DNA of 64,000 nt. It comes from Nocardia jinanensis (lineage in GTDB: Bacteria > Actinomycetota > Actinomycetes > Mycobacteriales > Mycobacteriaceae). Where the stretch lies: NCBI RefSeq assembly GCF_014645735.1, contig NZ_BMMH01000015.1, forward strand, positions 62,001 through 126,000. The letters are read 5' to 3'. Below, one piece after another: positions 33,992-43,147 of this stretch; positions within the stretch are counted from its first letter, which is position 1; every line of letters begins with the position of its first letter. The position numbers were made by a program, and so were the translations under genes. The notes beneath the pieces are model-generated. The model had not been told where the DNA came from. It did no database searches and worked only from the letters and a program-made list of their open reading frames with translations.

Positions 33992-36241
33992 GTGACTACT
34001 GACGAACACGATCCGACTTCCCAGCCCTGGCCCGCGAGTCAACCGGTGGATACCGCCGGTGGTGGCGGCGGATCGGATACCGTGCAGCCCACCGACGCCG
34101 AACCGCCCGCCGCGACGCCGATCGAATCCGAGCCGGAGGAGAACATCGCGCAGGCGTCCTCCGATTCCGAGCCCACCGGAGCCGGACCCGAGAGCTCCGT
34201 CCCGGTCACCGAAATCGATACCGCCGCCGGGCCCGATACGCCGGGGAGCGCGGAACTCTCCGGTTCCGACGATCCCGGGAGCGCGGTGCCGGAAGGTGGT
34301 GTACCGGGCGAATACCGACCGGCCGAGACCGCCGATCCGGAGAGCCCGCCATCGACCGACGAGAACGGATTCGCGCCCCCGGCACCGGCCGAAGGCGGAT
34401 CCCTCTACGAAAACGCTCCGTTCGATCAATTCGCCCCGCCGGTGCCCGGCGGGGATTTCAGCGCGCCTGCCCCGGAGCAGTTTCCGGCGCCGGGCAGCCC
34501 GCAATTCCCGCAACCCGAACCCGATCAGTTCCAGCCGGCGAACATGGGTCCGGGCGGCGAGGTCACGCAGGCGGATCCCGGCCCGTTCCAGGCCCCGAAC
34601 ACCGGATACGGCAGCGGACAGTTCCCGCAACCCGAACCGGGCCAGTTCCAGGCTCCGCAATACGGACCGGGCGGCGGACAATTCCCACAGCCCGACTCCG
34701 GCCAGTTCCAAGTCCCGAACACGGGATACGGCAGCGGGCAATTCCCACAACCCGACTCCGGCCAGTTCCAGAATCCGAACACCGGATACGGCAGCGGGCA
34801 ATTCCCGCAACCGGACCCGGCCCAGTTCCAGCCCGCACCCGGGCCGAACCCGCCCGACCCCTTCGCTGTTCCCGGGCCACACGGCGGCCACTATCCGCCG
34901 CCGGACGTCAATCCATATCCGGGGCAGCCGAATCCGGAGCAGGCTCCCTATTCCGCACCCCTTCCCGACGGCAACGGGCAGTTCCCGCAGCCGCCCGGCG
35001 GGTATGCCCCGCAACCCGGGCCGGCGCCCGCGCCGGAAGGTGACCAGGGCGGGCCGATCTACAGCTGGGCCCCGCCACCGATGCCGGTCGCACCGCCGCC
35101 CGTGCCACAGCAGCAGTTCCAGCAGGCGCCGCCTCCGCCGGTGCACAATCCGCCGACCGGGCAGTTCCAGATTCCGAACTGGGGCGCCGATCCCGGGCGC
35201 CCGCCCGCACCGCAGCCACCGCCCCAGCAACAGTTCCAGCAGCCGGGACAACCCGGGCAACAACCGTTCCAGCCGCGCCAGATGCCCGAGCCGGGCCAGC
35301 TCGGTAATTCGGTCAACGATCTGAATCTGCTCAAACGTGCGCGCAAGGCACCGCGTGGCGGTTGGCGCCGGGCGGTGCACAAGGTCTCGCGCGGCACGAT
35401 CAACCCGGGTGAATCGGCCTCCGATGTCGTGCACCGCGATCTGGTGGGTCGGGTGAACGCCCCGGTCCACGGCGATTTCCGGATCGCGATCCTCTCGCTC
35501 AAGGGCGGAGTCGGCAAAACCACGACCACGGTGGGCCTCGGCGCCACGTTCGCCTCGTTGCGCGGCGACCGGGTGATCGCGATCGACGCGAACCCCGACC
35601 TGGGCACGCTCGCCCACCGGGTACCGCGCCAGACCCGCTCGACCGTGCGCAATCTGCTCGAAGACCAGAACATCACGCGCTACTCCGATGTCCGGGCGCA
35701 CACCTCGCAGTCGCCGAGCCGACTGGAAGTGCTGGCCAGTGAGCAGGATCCGGCGGTATCGGAGGCGTTCAGCGAGGCCGATTACCGGCGGGCGATCGGG
35801 ATCCTGCAGTCGTTCTACAACATCATTCTCACCGATTGCGGTACCGGACTGATGCATTCGGCGATGTCGGGTGTGCTCGATATGGCGAGCTCCCTGGTGC
35901 TGGTCACCTCACCGGCCATCGACGGCGCGCGCAGTGCCTCGGCCACCCTGGACTGGCTGGACTACCACGGCTATTCGCACCTGGTGCAGCAGACCGTGGT
36001 GGTGGTGAACGCCTCGCGGCGTGGGTCCACCTCGGTGAACCTGGACCATCTGCGCCGGTTGTTCCTGGACCGCACGCGAGCGGTGCAGGTCGTCCCCTTC
36101 GACGATCATCTCGCCGAGGGTGCCGAGATCGATCTGGAACTGGTGAGCAAACCGACCCGGCAGGCCCTGCTGGAGCTCGCCGCGATGGTCGCCGACGATT
36201 TCGCCAGTGTGGACGGATACCCCTACGGCAACCGCTACTGA
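33992..36241 (+). CDS. Proline/glutamine-rich MinD/EspI-like ATPase
   Basis: A 749-residue protein in two parts. The first 430 residues are acidic, then Pro/Gln/Phe-rich and disordered, including a 20-residue repeat. The C-terminal ATPase (about 490-749) has the deviant Walker A KGGVGKTTT (Lys504), followed by VIAIDANPDLGTLAHRV, and ILTDCGTGLMHSAM as Walker B. This is the MinD/ParA-like fold with the architecture of EspI (Rv3876), an ESX-1-linked ATPase. No ESX genes are nearby. A GGGGGA site precedes the GTG start. The gene end overlaps the lysR-type gene end by 7 bp. Confidence 0.85.
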   Translation: MTTDEHDPTSQPWPASQPVDTAGGGGGSDTVQPTDAEPPAATPIESEPEENIAQASSDSEPTGAGPESSVPVTEIDTAAGPDTPGSAELSGSDDPGSAVPEGGVPGEYRPAETADPESPPSTDENGFAPPAPAEGGSLYENAPFDQFAPPVPGGDFSAPAPEQFPAPGSPQFPQPEPDQFQPANMGPGGEVTQADPGPFQAPNTGYGSGQFPQPEPGQFQAPQYGPGGGQFPQPDSGQFQVPNTGYGSGQFPQPDSGQFQNPNTGYGSGQFPQPDPAQFQPAPGPNPPDPFAVPGPHGGHYPPPDVNPYPGQPNPEQAPYSAPLPDGNGQFPQPPGGYAPQPGPAPAPEGDQGGPIYSWAPPPMPVAPPPVPQQQFQQAPPPPVHNPPTGQFQIPNWGADPGRPPAPQPPPQQQFQQPGQPGQQPFQPRQMPEPGQLGNSVNDLNLLKRARKAPRGGWRRAVHKVSRGTINPGESASDVVHRDLVGRVNAPVHGDFRIAILSLKGGVGKTTTTVGLGATFASLRGDRVIAIDANPDLGTLAHRVPRQTRSTVRNLLEDQNITRYSDVRAHTSQSPSRLEVLASEQDPAVSEAFSEADYRRAIGILQSFYNIILTDCGTGLMHSAMSGVLDMASSLVLVTSPAIDGARSASATLDWLDYHGYSHLVQQTVVVVNASRRGSTSVNLDHLRRLFLDRTRAVQVVPFDDHLAEGAEIDLELVSKPTRQALLELAAMVADDFASVDGYPYGNRY
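34561..34830 (+). repeat. 60-nt in-frame tandem repeat
   Basis: Four and a half units with exact 60-nt period encode a 20-residue unit built on GQFPQPDSGQFQ and PNTGYGS. Units at 34681 and 34741 are nearly identical in DNA. Since the period is a multiple of 3, unit gain or loss would keep the frame. The repeat lies in the disordered arm of the MinD-like protein. Confidence 0.85.
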
Positions 36242-37173
36242 TCGGTCGCGGGCGGTGGTTCGGCGGTGATCTGCCGGGCCGCCGCCGCGAACGAGTCCAA
36301 TACCGCGGCGATCGCGGGCCGGTTCTCGGCACGCGGCCTGGTGACCAGGTCGTAGAGGCGGGCGGCGCGGACCCCGGACAGCCGTAGTTGCGACAGGGCC
36401 GGGTGGGTTACGACATAGCGGGGCATCAACGCCACCCCGTACCCGGCGGCGACCAATGTCTCGATCATCCGGAAATCGTTGAGACGCTGGACGATACGTG
36501 GTTCGACACCGGTCACCGTGGCGATCGAGCGCAGTACATCGTCCACCGGAAACCCGCCGCGCACGCTCAGCCACGCCTCTTCGGCCAATTCCGCCGCCGA
36601 GACCTCGGCCCGGCCGGCGAGCGGGTGATCGGGGGCGACGAGCACATCGATCGGTTCGCGCATGAGCACCCGGGAGCCGACCCGGGGCCCGGACATCGGG
36701 GCGGCGCGCTCGTCGCGGTGGGTGAGGACGATGTCGTAGTCGGCGAGCAGGCGCGGGGTGTCGTGCGGTGGTACGTCCTCGTCGCCCGCGGCGATCTCCA
36801 CGCCACTGCCGGCCATGGCCGGCAGGACATGCGGTAGCAGTAGCGCGCCGCCCGAGGGGAACACCGCGACCCGTACCTGTCCGTGCGGAGACCCCCGGTA
36901 GTGGGCCATCTCTGCCACCGCGCGATCGAGGGCCGCGAGTACCTCGTCGGCCCGGACCACCAGGGCGTGCCCGGCGTCGGTGAGACGGACCCGGCGGCCG
37001 CTCGGTTCGAGCAGGGTGACGCCCGCCTCCCTGGTCAGCACTTTGAGCTGCTGTGATACCGCCGACGGTGTCATCGACAGTGCCGTGGCCACCGCACCGA
37101 TCGTGCCGCGGTCGGCGAATTCGCGCAGGACGCGGAGCCGTTCGACGGAGAGGGAGGAATACGCGCCAACCAT
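36235..37173 (-). CDS. LysR-family transcription regulator
   Basis: A 312-residue LysR-type regulator. The N-terminal winged helix reads LRVLREFADRGTIGAVATALSMTPSAVSQQL (about 13-44). The periplasmic-binding-like effector domain covers about 90-300. It is divergent from the EamA transporter gene, with only a 72-bp gap, and probably controls that gene. The gap contains ACAAT-TCG-ATTGT (37201-37213), a dyad that could serve as its box. The 3' end overlaps the convergent MinD-like gene by 7 bp. Confidence 0.9.
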   Translation of the reverse strand: MVGAYSSLSVERLRVLREFADRGTIGAVATALSMTPSAVSQQLKVLTREAGVTLLEPSGRRVRLTDAGHALVVRADEVLAALDRAVAEMAHYRGSPHGQVRVAVFPSGGALLLPHVLPAMAGSGVEIAAGDEDVPPHDTPRLLADYDIVLTHRDERAAPMSGPRVGSRVLMREPIDVLVAPDHPLAGRAEVSAAELAEEAWLSVRGGFPVDDVLRSIATVTGVEPRIVQRLNDFRMIETLVAAGYGVALMPRYVVTHPALSQLRLSGVRAARLYDLVTRPRAENRPAIAAVLDSFAAAARQITAEPPPATDQ

Positions 37174-37200
37174 TAAGCAATTCTAAAACATTAGTCCATA

Positions 37201-37213
37201 ACAATTCGATTGT
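37201..37213. promoter_or_regulatory. Candidate LysR operator
   Basis: The perfect dyad ACAAT-TCG-ATTGT lies between the divergent lysR and eamA genes in an AT-rich gap. LysR boxes are typically short interrupted dyads in this location. The match is by position and symmetry only. Confidence 0.45.
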
Positions 37214-37245
37214 GCTCACAGGTTAATACATCCCATGATTATCGG

Positions 37246-38241
37246 GTGACCTCCCGTGACCGTATGCTCGCCCTGACCGTCATCCTGCTGTGGGGGCTGA
37301 ACTTCCTGGCTATCCGCGTCGGACTCGACCACCTGCCGCCGTTCTTCTTCGCCGCGCTGCGGTTCGCGGTGATCGCGGTCCCGGTCCTGCTGTTCATCCC
37401 GCGCCCCGCGGTGCGGATTCGCTGGATACTGCTGTACGGCACGGGTTTCGGCATGCTGCAGTTCGCTTTCCTGTTCACCGCGATGCGAGTGGGCATGCCG
37501 ACCGGACTGGCCTCACTGGTACTGCAGTCTTCGGCGCCGTTCACCGTGCTGCTCGGGGCCCTGCTGCTGCGGGAGCGACTACGGCCCGTACAGATCGCCG
37601 GACTCACGGTCGCGGTCGCGGGGATGGCGGTGATCGGCTGGAATCAGTTCGCACACGCCGCCCTGTTGCCGGTGCTGCTCACTCTCGCGGGCGGTCTCAG
37701 CTGGGCACTGGGCAATATCGGGGCGCGCCGGGCCACTGTGGAATCGCCGGGAATCAATCCGCTGCACCTCACTCTGTGGATCACCGCGGTACCGGTGCTC
37801 CCCCTGTTCGCCCTCTCCGTCCTCTGGGAAGGTCCGGCCACCGGCGTCCACGCCCTCGCCGATACGTTCACGGGGGACGGGTGGCCCGCATTGGCGGGTC
37901 TGGCCTACATCGTCGTGCTCGGGACCGTGGTGGGATCCGGCCTGTGGACGTACCTGATGAGCCGGTACCCGGCGGGTACCGTCGCGCCGTTATCGCTGCT
38001 CGTTCCGGTCGTCGGATTCACCGCCGCCTGGATCTTCCTGGACGAGACACCCGCAACCACGAGCTTGATCGGTGGGGCGGTGGTCATCGCGGGGGCCTTC
38101 GCGGCGACGGCGGGCGTCGAGAAGACTTCCGTACCGCGGCCGGACCGGGAGCCGCCGGATCTGCCGGCGAGGGAGACGACCGGCCTGCCGGTGGGCATGG
38201 AGATCCGCAACCCGAAGTCGCTGGAGCCCGCAGTCGGATGA
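37246..38241 (+). CDS. EamA/DMT-family metabolite exporter
   Basis: A ten-helix transporter of about 331 residues. The GTG at 37246 (VTSRDRMLALT) gives a normal N-terminus; ATG 37264 is possible. Two EamA halves are visible: LLWGLNFLAIRVGLDHLPPFFFAALRF in the first and LLPVLLTLAGGLSWALGNIGARRA at the start of the second. The C-terminal 40 residues are charged. DMT members export amino acids or other metabolites; the substrate is not known. The divergent LysR gene suggests induction by the substrate. Confidence 0.87.
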   Translation: MTSRDRMLALTVILLWGLNFLAIRVGLDHLPPFFFAALRFAVIAVPVLLFIPRPAVRIRWILLYGTGFGMLQFAFLFTAMRVGMPTGLASLVLQSSAPFTVLLGALLLRERLRPVQIAGLTVAVAGMAVIGWNQFAHAALLPVLLTLAGGLSWALGNIGARRATVESPGINPLHLTLWITAVPVLPLFALSVLWEGPATGVHALADTFTGDGWPALAGLAYIVVLGTVVGSGLWTYLMSRYPAGTVAPLSLLVPVVGFTAAWIFLDETPATTSLIGGAVVIAGAFAATAGVEKTSVPRPDREPPDLPARETTGLPVGMEIRNPKSLEPAVG

Positions 38242-38346
38242 GCCGCCGGACCGCCGATCGCGCGGTTGATGCGCCCAGCCGGGCGTATCCCGTTTAGAGT
38301 TGGCGCGATCGAGACAGCTACCCCGGGTTAGGCAGCGGAAGACAAC

Positions 38347-40158
38347 ATGGCAGAGCATCGGTGGCCCACATCGGGTGCCACAGTGGTTTCAGGTCGACCT
38401 GCCGGGGTGGGAGCGTTCACTCGGCGAACCGTGCTGCGCGCCACTGCGGCCGCGGGCATCGGGGCGGCCACCGTGGTAGCACTACCCGGCGGAACCGCCC
38501 GGGCCCGGACGAAATCCCGGGTAGCCGTCCTGGGTGGCGGTGTAGCCGGACTCACCGCCGCCCACGAACTCGCCGAGCGCGGCTTCGAGGTCACCGTCTA
38601 CGAACGCCGGGCGCTCGGCGGCAAGGCTCGCAGCATGCCGGTACCCGGAACCGGGACCGGAGGGCGGCCCGATCTGCCCGGCGAGCACGGTTTCCGCTTC
38701 TTTCCCGGCTTCTATCAGCACATTCCCGATACGATGCGGCGGATCCCGTTCGGCGAGAACATGAACGGCGTCTGGGACAATCTGATCGGTGTCCCGGACG
38801 CCCGGTTCGCCCGGGCCGACGCAGACGATATCCGCGCGCCACTGGGCTTCGGCCGGGTAAATGCCGCGACGCCGGAGGGTATGCGGGAAAGCCTGGCCGC
38901 GGTCATCGCCACCACGCTGAAGATGCCGCCCGCCGAGGGCATTTTCTTCGCCAACCGGCTCCTGGTCTTCAATACCAGCTGCGACGCACGCCGCTTCGGA
39001 CAGTGGGAGCACACGTCCTGGTCGGATTTCGTCGGCGCGCGCGCCCGCTCGCACGAGTTCCGGGCGCTGGTCTCGCGCACGCTCACCAGCCTGCTGGTGG
39101 CCGCGAAGGACGAACTGGCCAGTGTGCGGACGATCGGCTCGATGGGCGAGCAGTTCCTCGGTAACCCGATGCAGATCGGCAACGACGGCGATCTGGACCG
39201 GGTACTCAACGGCCCCACGAACGTCGCGTGGATCGATCCGTGGGCCGCGCGCCTGCGTGAATTGGGTGTGCGATTCGAGCTGGGTGCCGAGGTCCGCGGA
39301 CTGGAGGTCCGGGACCGGCGGATCACCGGCGCCCGGATCGTCAACGGCTCCGGCCTTTCCGAAACGGTGACTGCGGACCATTTCGTCGTGGCCCTGCCCG
39401 CCGAACGAGCCCGCGATCTGTGGAACGCCGATATCTTGTCCGCGTGGCCGCAACTGACCGCGATGAGCCGGCTCGTCACCGACTGGATGAGCGGGATCCA
39501 GTTCTACCTGCGCCGTCGCCCCGGGCTCGGAGGCGGCCACTCCGCCTATATCGACTCCCCCTGGTCCCTCACCTCCATCGCCCAGGACACCCTGTGGGCG
39601 CGCAAACTGCCCGAATACGGAGACGGCACGGTGCTCGAATGCCTGTCGGTCGATATCTCCGACTGGAACACCCCCGGCATCCTGTTCGGCAAAACCGCCA
39701 AGGAATGCACACACGAGGAGATCGCCAAGGAGACCTGGGCACAGATCCTCGCCCACCTCAACGACCGTGACGAAATACTGCGCGACGCCGACCTGCACTC
39801 CTGGTTCCTCGACCCCGGGATCAGCTGGAACGCCGATCGCGGCGAGAACGCCAACGCCGACCCGCTACTGATCAACACCGCGGGCTCGTGGGACCTGCGC
39901 CCGGAGGCGCACGGCGGGGTCGAGAACCTCTATCTGGCAGGCGATTACGTGCGCACGAATATCGACCTGGCCACTATGGAGGGCGCCAACGAAGCCGCCC
40001 GGACCGCGGTCAACGCACTGCTCGAGGTCACCGGATCGGATGCACCCCGCTGCCGCACCTACACACTCTGGCGTGCCCCGGAACTCGAGCCCCTGCGCCT
40101 CGCCGACGCCGACGCGTATGCGGCCGGGCGGCCGAACGCTTTCGATATACAGTTCTGA
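38347..40158 (+). CDS. Tat-exported FAD oxidoreductase, phytoene-desaturase/HpnE-like
   Basis: A 603-residue flavoprotein. A Tat-like signal is at about 24-53 (TRRTVLRATAA with RR at 26-27). The FAD motif GGGVAGLTAAHELAERG begins at 63. LPGEHGFRFFPGFYQHIPD corresponds to the amine-oxidase/phytoene-desaturase group, including hydroxysqualene dehydroxylase (HpnE). The C-terminus NLYLAGDYVRTNIDLATMEGANEA completes the FAD site. The substrate is probably a lipid or terpenoid, but no squalene or hopanoid genes are nearby to support one. It stands alone with gaps of 105 and 270 bp on its sides. Confidence 0.8.
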   Translation: MAEHRWPTSGATVVSGRPAGVGAFTRRTVLRATAAAGIGAATVVALPGGTARARTKSRVAVLGGGVAGLTAAHELAERGFEVTVYERRALGGKARSMPVPGTGTGGRPDLPGEHGFRFFPGFYQHIPDTMRRIPFGENMNGVWDNLIGVPDARFARADADDIRAPLGFGRVNAATPEGMRESLAAVIATTLKMPPAEGIFFANRLLVFNTSCDARRFGQWEHTSWSDFVGARARSHEFRALVSRTLTSLLVAAKDELASVRTIGSMGEQFLGNPMQIGNDGDLDRVLNGPTNVAWIDPWAARLRELGVRFELGAEVRGLEVRDRRITGARIVNGSGLSETVTADHFVVALPAERARDLWNADILSAWPQLTAMSRLVTDWMSGIQFYLRRRPGLGGGHSAYIDSPWSLTSIAQDTLWARKLPEYGDGTVLECLSVDISDWNTPGILFGKTAKECTHEEIAKETWAQILAHLNDRDEILRDADLHSWFLDPGISWNADRGENANADPLLINTAGSWDLRPEAHGGVENLYLAGDYVRTNIDLATMEGANEAARTAVNALLEVTGSDAPRCRTYTLWRAPELEPLRLADADAYAAGRPNAFDIQF

Positions 40159-40428
40159 ATCCCTGCCGACGGCGACGAGCACCACGGTGCAGAACACCCG
40201 AAAGACCGCGCGGAACGATTCTCGACGGGGCCGCAGACCCTGGCCGGGGGACAAGCGCGCAGACCCTGCGTGAACGCCGGCACCCTGCTCGGAGCTGTGG
40301 CGTGCACCCTGACAGCGGTAAGGCGAACACCACCCGGACCTGCCCCCGGCACCGGCACATTGTCACCGAGTTGTGAACTGCCCCGCGCCGCGCGAGAACG
40401 GGCGGAACGGGTCATTAGACTGCGCGGC

Positions 40429-41667
40429 GTGGCAGAGATATCGGTGCGGGGGCGACTGGCCCTCGGGGTGGCGGGCGCGGCGGCGTGGGCCTCCCGCAAG
40501 GCGGGCCGTGGCAACGGATCGATGATCGGCGGGCTGCTCGCGCTGAAAGTCGACCCGCAGATCATGAAGCAGCTGGGTCGCGGCCGGCGCACCGTGCTGA
40601 TCACCGGCACCAACGGCAAATCGACCACCACCCGGATGACCACCGCCGCGCTGAGCACGCTGGGCGAGGTCGCGACCCAGGCCGACGGTGCCAATATGGA
40701 CGCCGGGATCGTCTCGGCGCTCAATGTGCACCGGGACGCGCCGCTGGCCGCGATCGAGGTGGACGAACTGCATCTGCCGCATATCACCGATGCGCTGAAA
40801 CCCGAGGCGGTCGTGCTGCTGAACCTCAGCCGCGATCAACTGGACCGGGTCGGTGAGATCAATATGATCGAACGCCGGCTGCGCTCGGGTCTGGCGCGGC
40901 ATCCGGACACCGTCGTCATCGCCAACTGCGACGACGTACTGGTCACCTCCATCGCCTACGACCATCCGAACGTGGTGTGGGTCGCCGCCGGCAGCGGCTG
41001 GGCGATGGACGCCACCAGCTGCCCGCGCAGCGGAGAGCCGATCCTGTGGGAGGGCCCGCACTGGTACAGCACCGGTGCCGATTTCTCCCGGCCGCAACCG
41101 GATTGGTGGCTCGACGGCGATAAACTCTGCGGTCCCGACGGAGTCCGGTTGCCGCTACGGCTGGCCCTGCCCGGCCGGGCGAACCGGGGCAACGCCGCGC
41201 AGGCGGTGGCCGCCGCGGTGGCGATGGGCGCCGATACCGAGCAGGCCTGCGCCGCCACCGGAACCGTGCGGGAGATCGCGGGCCGCTACCGCACCGTCCA
41301 GGTCGGCGAACACGCCGCCCGGCTGCTGCTGGCCAAGAACCCGGCCGGCTGGCAGGAGGCCCTGTCGATGATCGACCACAGCGCGTCCGGGCTGGTGATC
41401 GCGGTGAACGGGCAGGTGCCCGACGGCGAGGACCTGTCCTGGCTGTGGGATGTGCGGTTCGAGCATTTCGAGGATGTCCACGTTGTCGCCGCCGGGGAGC
41501 GCGCCACCGATCTCGCGGTGCGGCTCACCTACGCCGGGGTCGCGCACACCACCGTCGCGGACCCTGTACGCGCCATCGCCTCCTGCCCGGCGGGCCCGGT
41601 CGAGGTACTCGCCAACTACACCGCCTTCCGCGATCTCAACCGTGACCTCCAGGAGCGGACCCGATGA
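40429..41667 (+). CDS. murT: Lipid II isoglutaminyl synthase subunit MurT
   Basis: A 412-residue Mur-ligase-type subunit. With GatD it amidates the D-glutamate of lipid II to D-isoglutamine. The ATP loop GTNGKSTTTRM begins at residue 60 and a C-terminal DUF1727 domain follows from about 300. I choose GTG 40429 because VAEISVRGRLALGVAG resembles the family N-terminus; upstream sequence is unconserved. Staphylococcal MurT has a four-cysteine zinc ribbon; here the corresponding segment near Cys198 (CPRSGE then HWYSTG) has only one cysteine. The next gene overlaps by 4 bp. Confidence 0.94.
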   Translation: MAEISVRGRLALGVAGAAAWASRKAGRGNGSMIGGLLALKVDPQIMKQLGRGRRTVLITGTNGKSTTTRMTTAALSTLGEVATQADGANMDAGIVSALNVHRDAPLAAIEVDELHLPHITDALKPEAVVLLNLSRDQLDRVGEINMIERRLRSGLARHPDTVVIANCDDVLVTSIAYDHPNVVWVAAGSGWAMDATSCPRSGEPILWEGPHWYSTGADFSRPQPDWWLDGDKLCGPDGVRLPLRLALPGRANRGNAAQAVAAAVAMGADTEQACAATGTVREIAGRYRTVQVGEHAARLLLAKNPAGWQEALSMIDHSASGLVIAVNGQVPDGEDLSWLWDVRFEHFEDVHVVAAGERATDLAVRLTYAGVAHTTVADPVRAIASCPAGPVEVLANYTAFRDLNRDLQERTR

Positions 41668-42374
41668 GTGATTCGACAGTCCGGATCGGGCTGGTGCTAC
41701 CCGATGTGATGGGCACCTACGGTGACGGCGGTAACGCGCTGGTGCTGCGGCAGCGGTTGCGGTTGCGCGATATCGACGCCGAGATCGTGGAGATCACCCT
41801 GCCCGATCCCGTCCCCGACTCGCTGGACATCTACGCCCTCGGCGGCGCGGAGGATTCGGCCCAGCGCCTGGCCACCCGCCACCTGCTGCGCTTCCCGGGC
41901 CTGCAGACCGCGGCCGGGCGCGGCGCTCCGGTGCTGGCGATCTGCGCGGCGATCCAGGTCCTGGGCCGGTGGTACGAGACCTCGAGCGGCGAACGAGTGG
42001 AAGGAGTCGGCCTGCTGGACGCCACCACCTCCCCGCAGCAGACCCGCGCGATCGGCGAGGTGACGACGAACCCGCTGCTCCAAGGACTGTCCGCACCGCT
42101 CACCGGATTCGAGAACCATCGCGGCGGCACCACGCTGGGACCGGACGCCACCGGGCTGGCGCGGGTGACCCGCGGGGTCGGTAACGGTGTCGGCGACGGC
42201 CTGGAAGGTGTGGTGCAGGGTTCGGTCCTGGGCACCTATATGCACGGCCCCGCGCTGGCCCGCAACCCCGAGCTCGCCGATTACCTGCTGTGTCGCGCAC
42301 TCGGTGTGGACTCGTTGCCGCCCCTGGAGCTCCCCGAGGTCGACCAGCTCCGCCGCGAACGCCTCCGCGCCTGA
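41664..42374 (+). CDS. gatD: Lipid II isoglutaminyl synthase glutaminase subunit GatD
   Basis: A 236-residue class I glutaminase that releases ammonia for MurT. The nucleophile is Cys94 in LAICAAIQVLG and the active-site histidine is His194 in TYMHGPALARNP. MGTYGDGGNALVL is the conserved N-terminal start of the CobQ/GatD family. The ATG overlaps the murT stop (ATGA), so the two subunits are made in step. Mycobacteria have the same pair (Rv3712-Rv3713) and amidated peptidoglycan. Confidence 0.95.
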   Translation: MSDSTVRIGLVLPDVMGTYGDGGNALVLRQRLRLRDIDAEIVEITLPDPVPDSLDIYALGGAEDSAQRLATRHLLRFPGLQTAAGRGAPVLAICAAIQVLGRWYETSSGERVEGVGLLDATTSPQQTRAIGEVTTNPLLQGLSAPLTGFENHRGGTTLGPDATGLARVTRGVGNGVGDGLEGVVQGSVLGTYMHGPALARNPELADYLLCRALGVDSLPPLELPEVDQLRRERLRA

Positions 42375-42384
42375 GGTGAGTTGC

Positions 42385-42402
42385 CGGCGCCGCCTGCGGC
42401 GC
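42385..42402 (+). terminator. Short GC-rich hairpin after gatD
   Basis: GGCGCCG and CGGCGCC pair around CCTG, 10 bp after the gatD stop. The stem is all G-C. It probably ends or slows the murT-gatD transcript. Confidence 0.55.
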
Positions 42403-42481
42403 CACGGGTCGAGTCCCCTCAGTGTCGATGGTCGACCCCGACCGCTCGAGGGCCCGAGGCGGCGGCGCATAAACTTCCTGG

Positions 42482-43126
42482 ATGAGTTACGACCATGTGC
42501 TACTGCCGTCCGGTGTCGCCTTCACCCCCGCGGAGGTCGACGCGTATCTCACGACTCAGCAGGGACAGCCCGAATCGGCCGTGGTCGCGGAGCTGGCGGC
42601 GGAGCTCAACGCGCGCAACGCCGAACTGCCCGAATCCGACAGTTTCCTCAGCGTGTCACCGCTGGGCGGGGCGCCGACCGGATCGGCGCTACAGGTGCCC
42701 AGCCCCTACGACGCCATCGGCTTCGTACGCGAGCTGCTCTTCGAGCTGGCCACGCCGCGGGAGTACGCGGTGTACGACCCGCAGCTCACCTGGTTGATCG
42801 ACCCCGCCGGACATATCCCGGTCACCGTCACGCACGGCGGGGCGGGCGAATTCCCTTATCTGACAGAGCGACTCGCCGCCGATTGGGTGCGCGAACTCGC
42901 GGACCCGAACCCGTATCTGATCGTGGAGCGGGAACTGGAGGTCTATATCCAGACCTACCGGGAGTCCGAACAGGACTACACCGTGGAATACCGCGACGGC
43001 GGGTCCGATCGCCATTTCACCGCTCTGGTCACCGGTCCTGACGCCGTCGCCGGACTTATCTGGGATTGGGCCCGCGAGGATCGCGCCCGGCTCGACAGCG
43101 TGCCCTGGAAGCGGCTGGAGTTGTGA
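42482..43126 (+). CDS. Hypothetical protein, unrecognised
   Basis: A 214-residue soluble, acidic protein with normal codon use for this genome. It begins MSYDHVLLPSGVAFTPAEVDAY and contains YDAIGFVRELLFELATP and EREVYIQ-like segments. There is no signal peptide or transmembrane segment. I do not recognise a family. A regular alternation of helices and strands with many aromatic residues in the second half suggests a single folded domain. It sits between gatD and the convergent recR gene, 22 bp from the latter. Confidence 0.75.
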   Translation: MSYDHVLLPSGVAFTPAEVDAYLTTQQGQPESAVVAELAAELNARNAELPESDSFLSVSPLGGAPTGSALQVPSPYDAIGFVRELLFELATPREYAVYDPQLTWLIDPAGHIPVTVTHGGAGEFPYLTERLAADWVRELADPNPYLIVERELEVYIQTYRESEQDYTVEYRDGGSDRHFTALVTGPDAVAGLIWDWAREDRARLDSVPWKRLEL

Positions 43127-43147
43127 CCGCCGCCGCGGGTCCGGTGG

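Noticed and set aside
34561..34830. CRISPR-like regular repeats
   Set aside because: The repeats are in frame, of 60-nt period without spacers, and encode a repeated protein segment.
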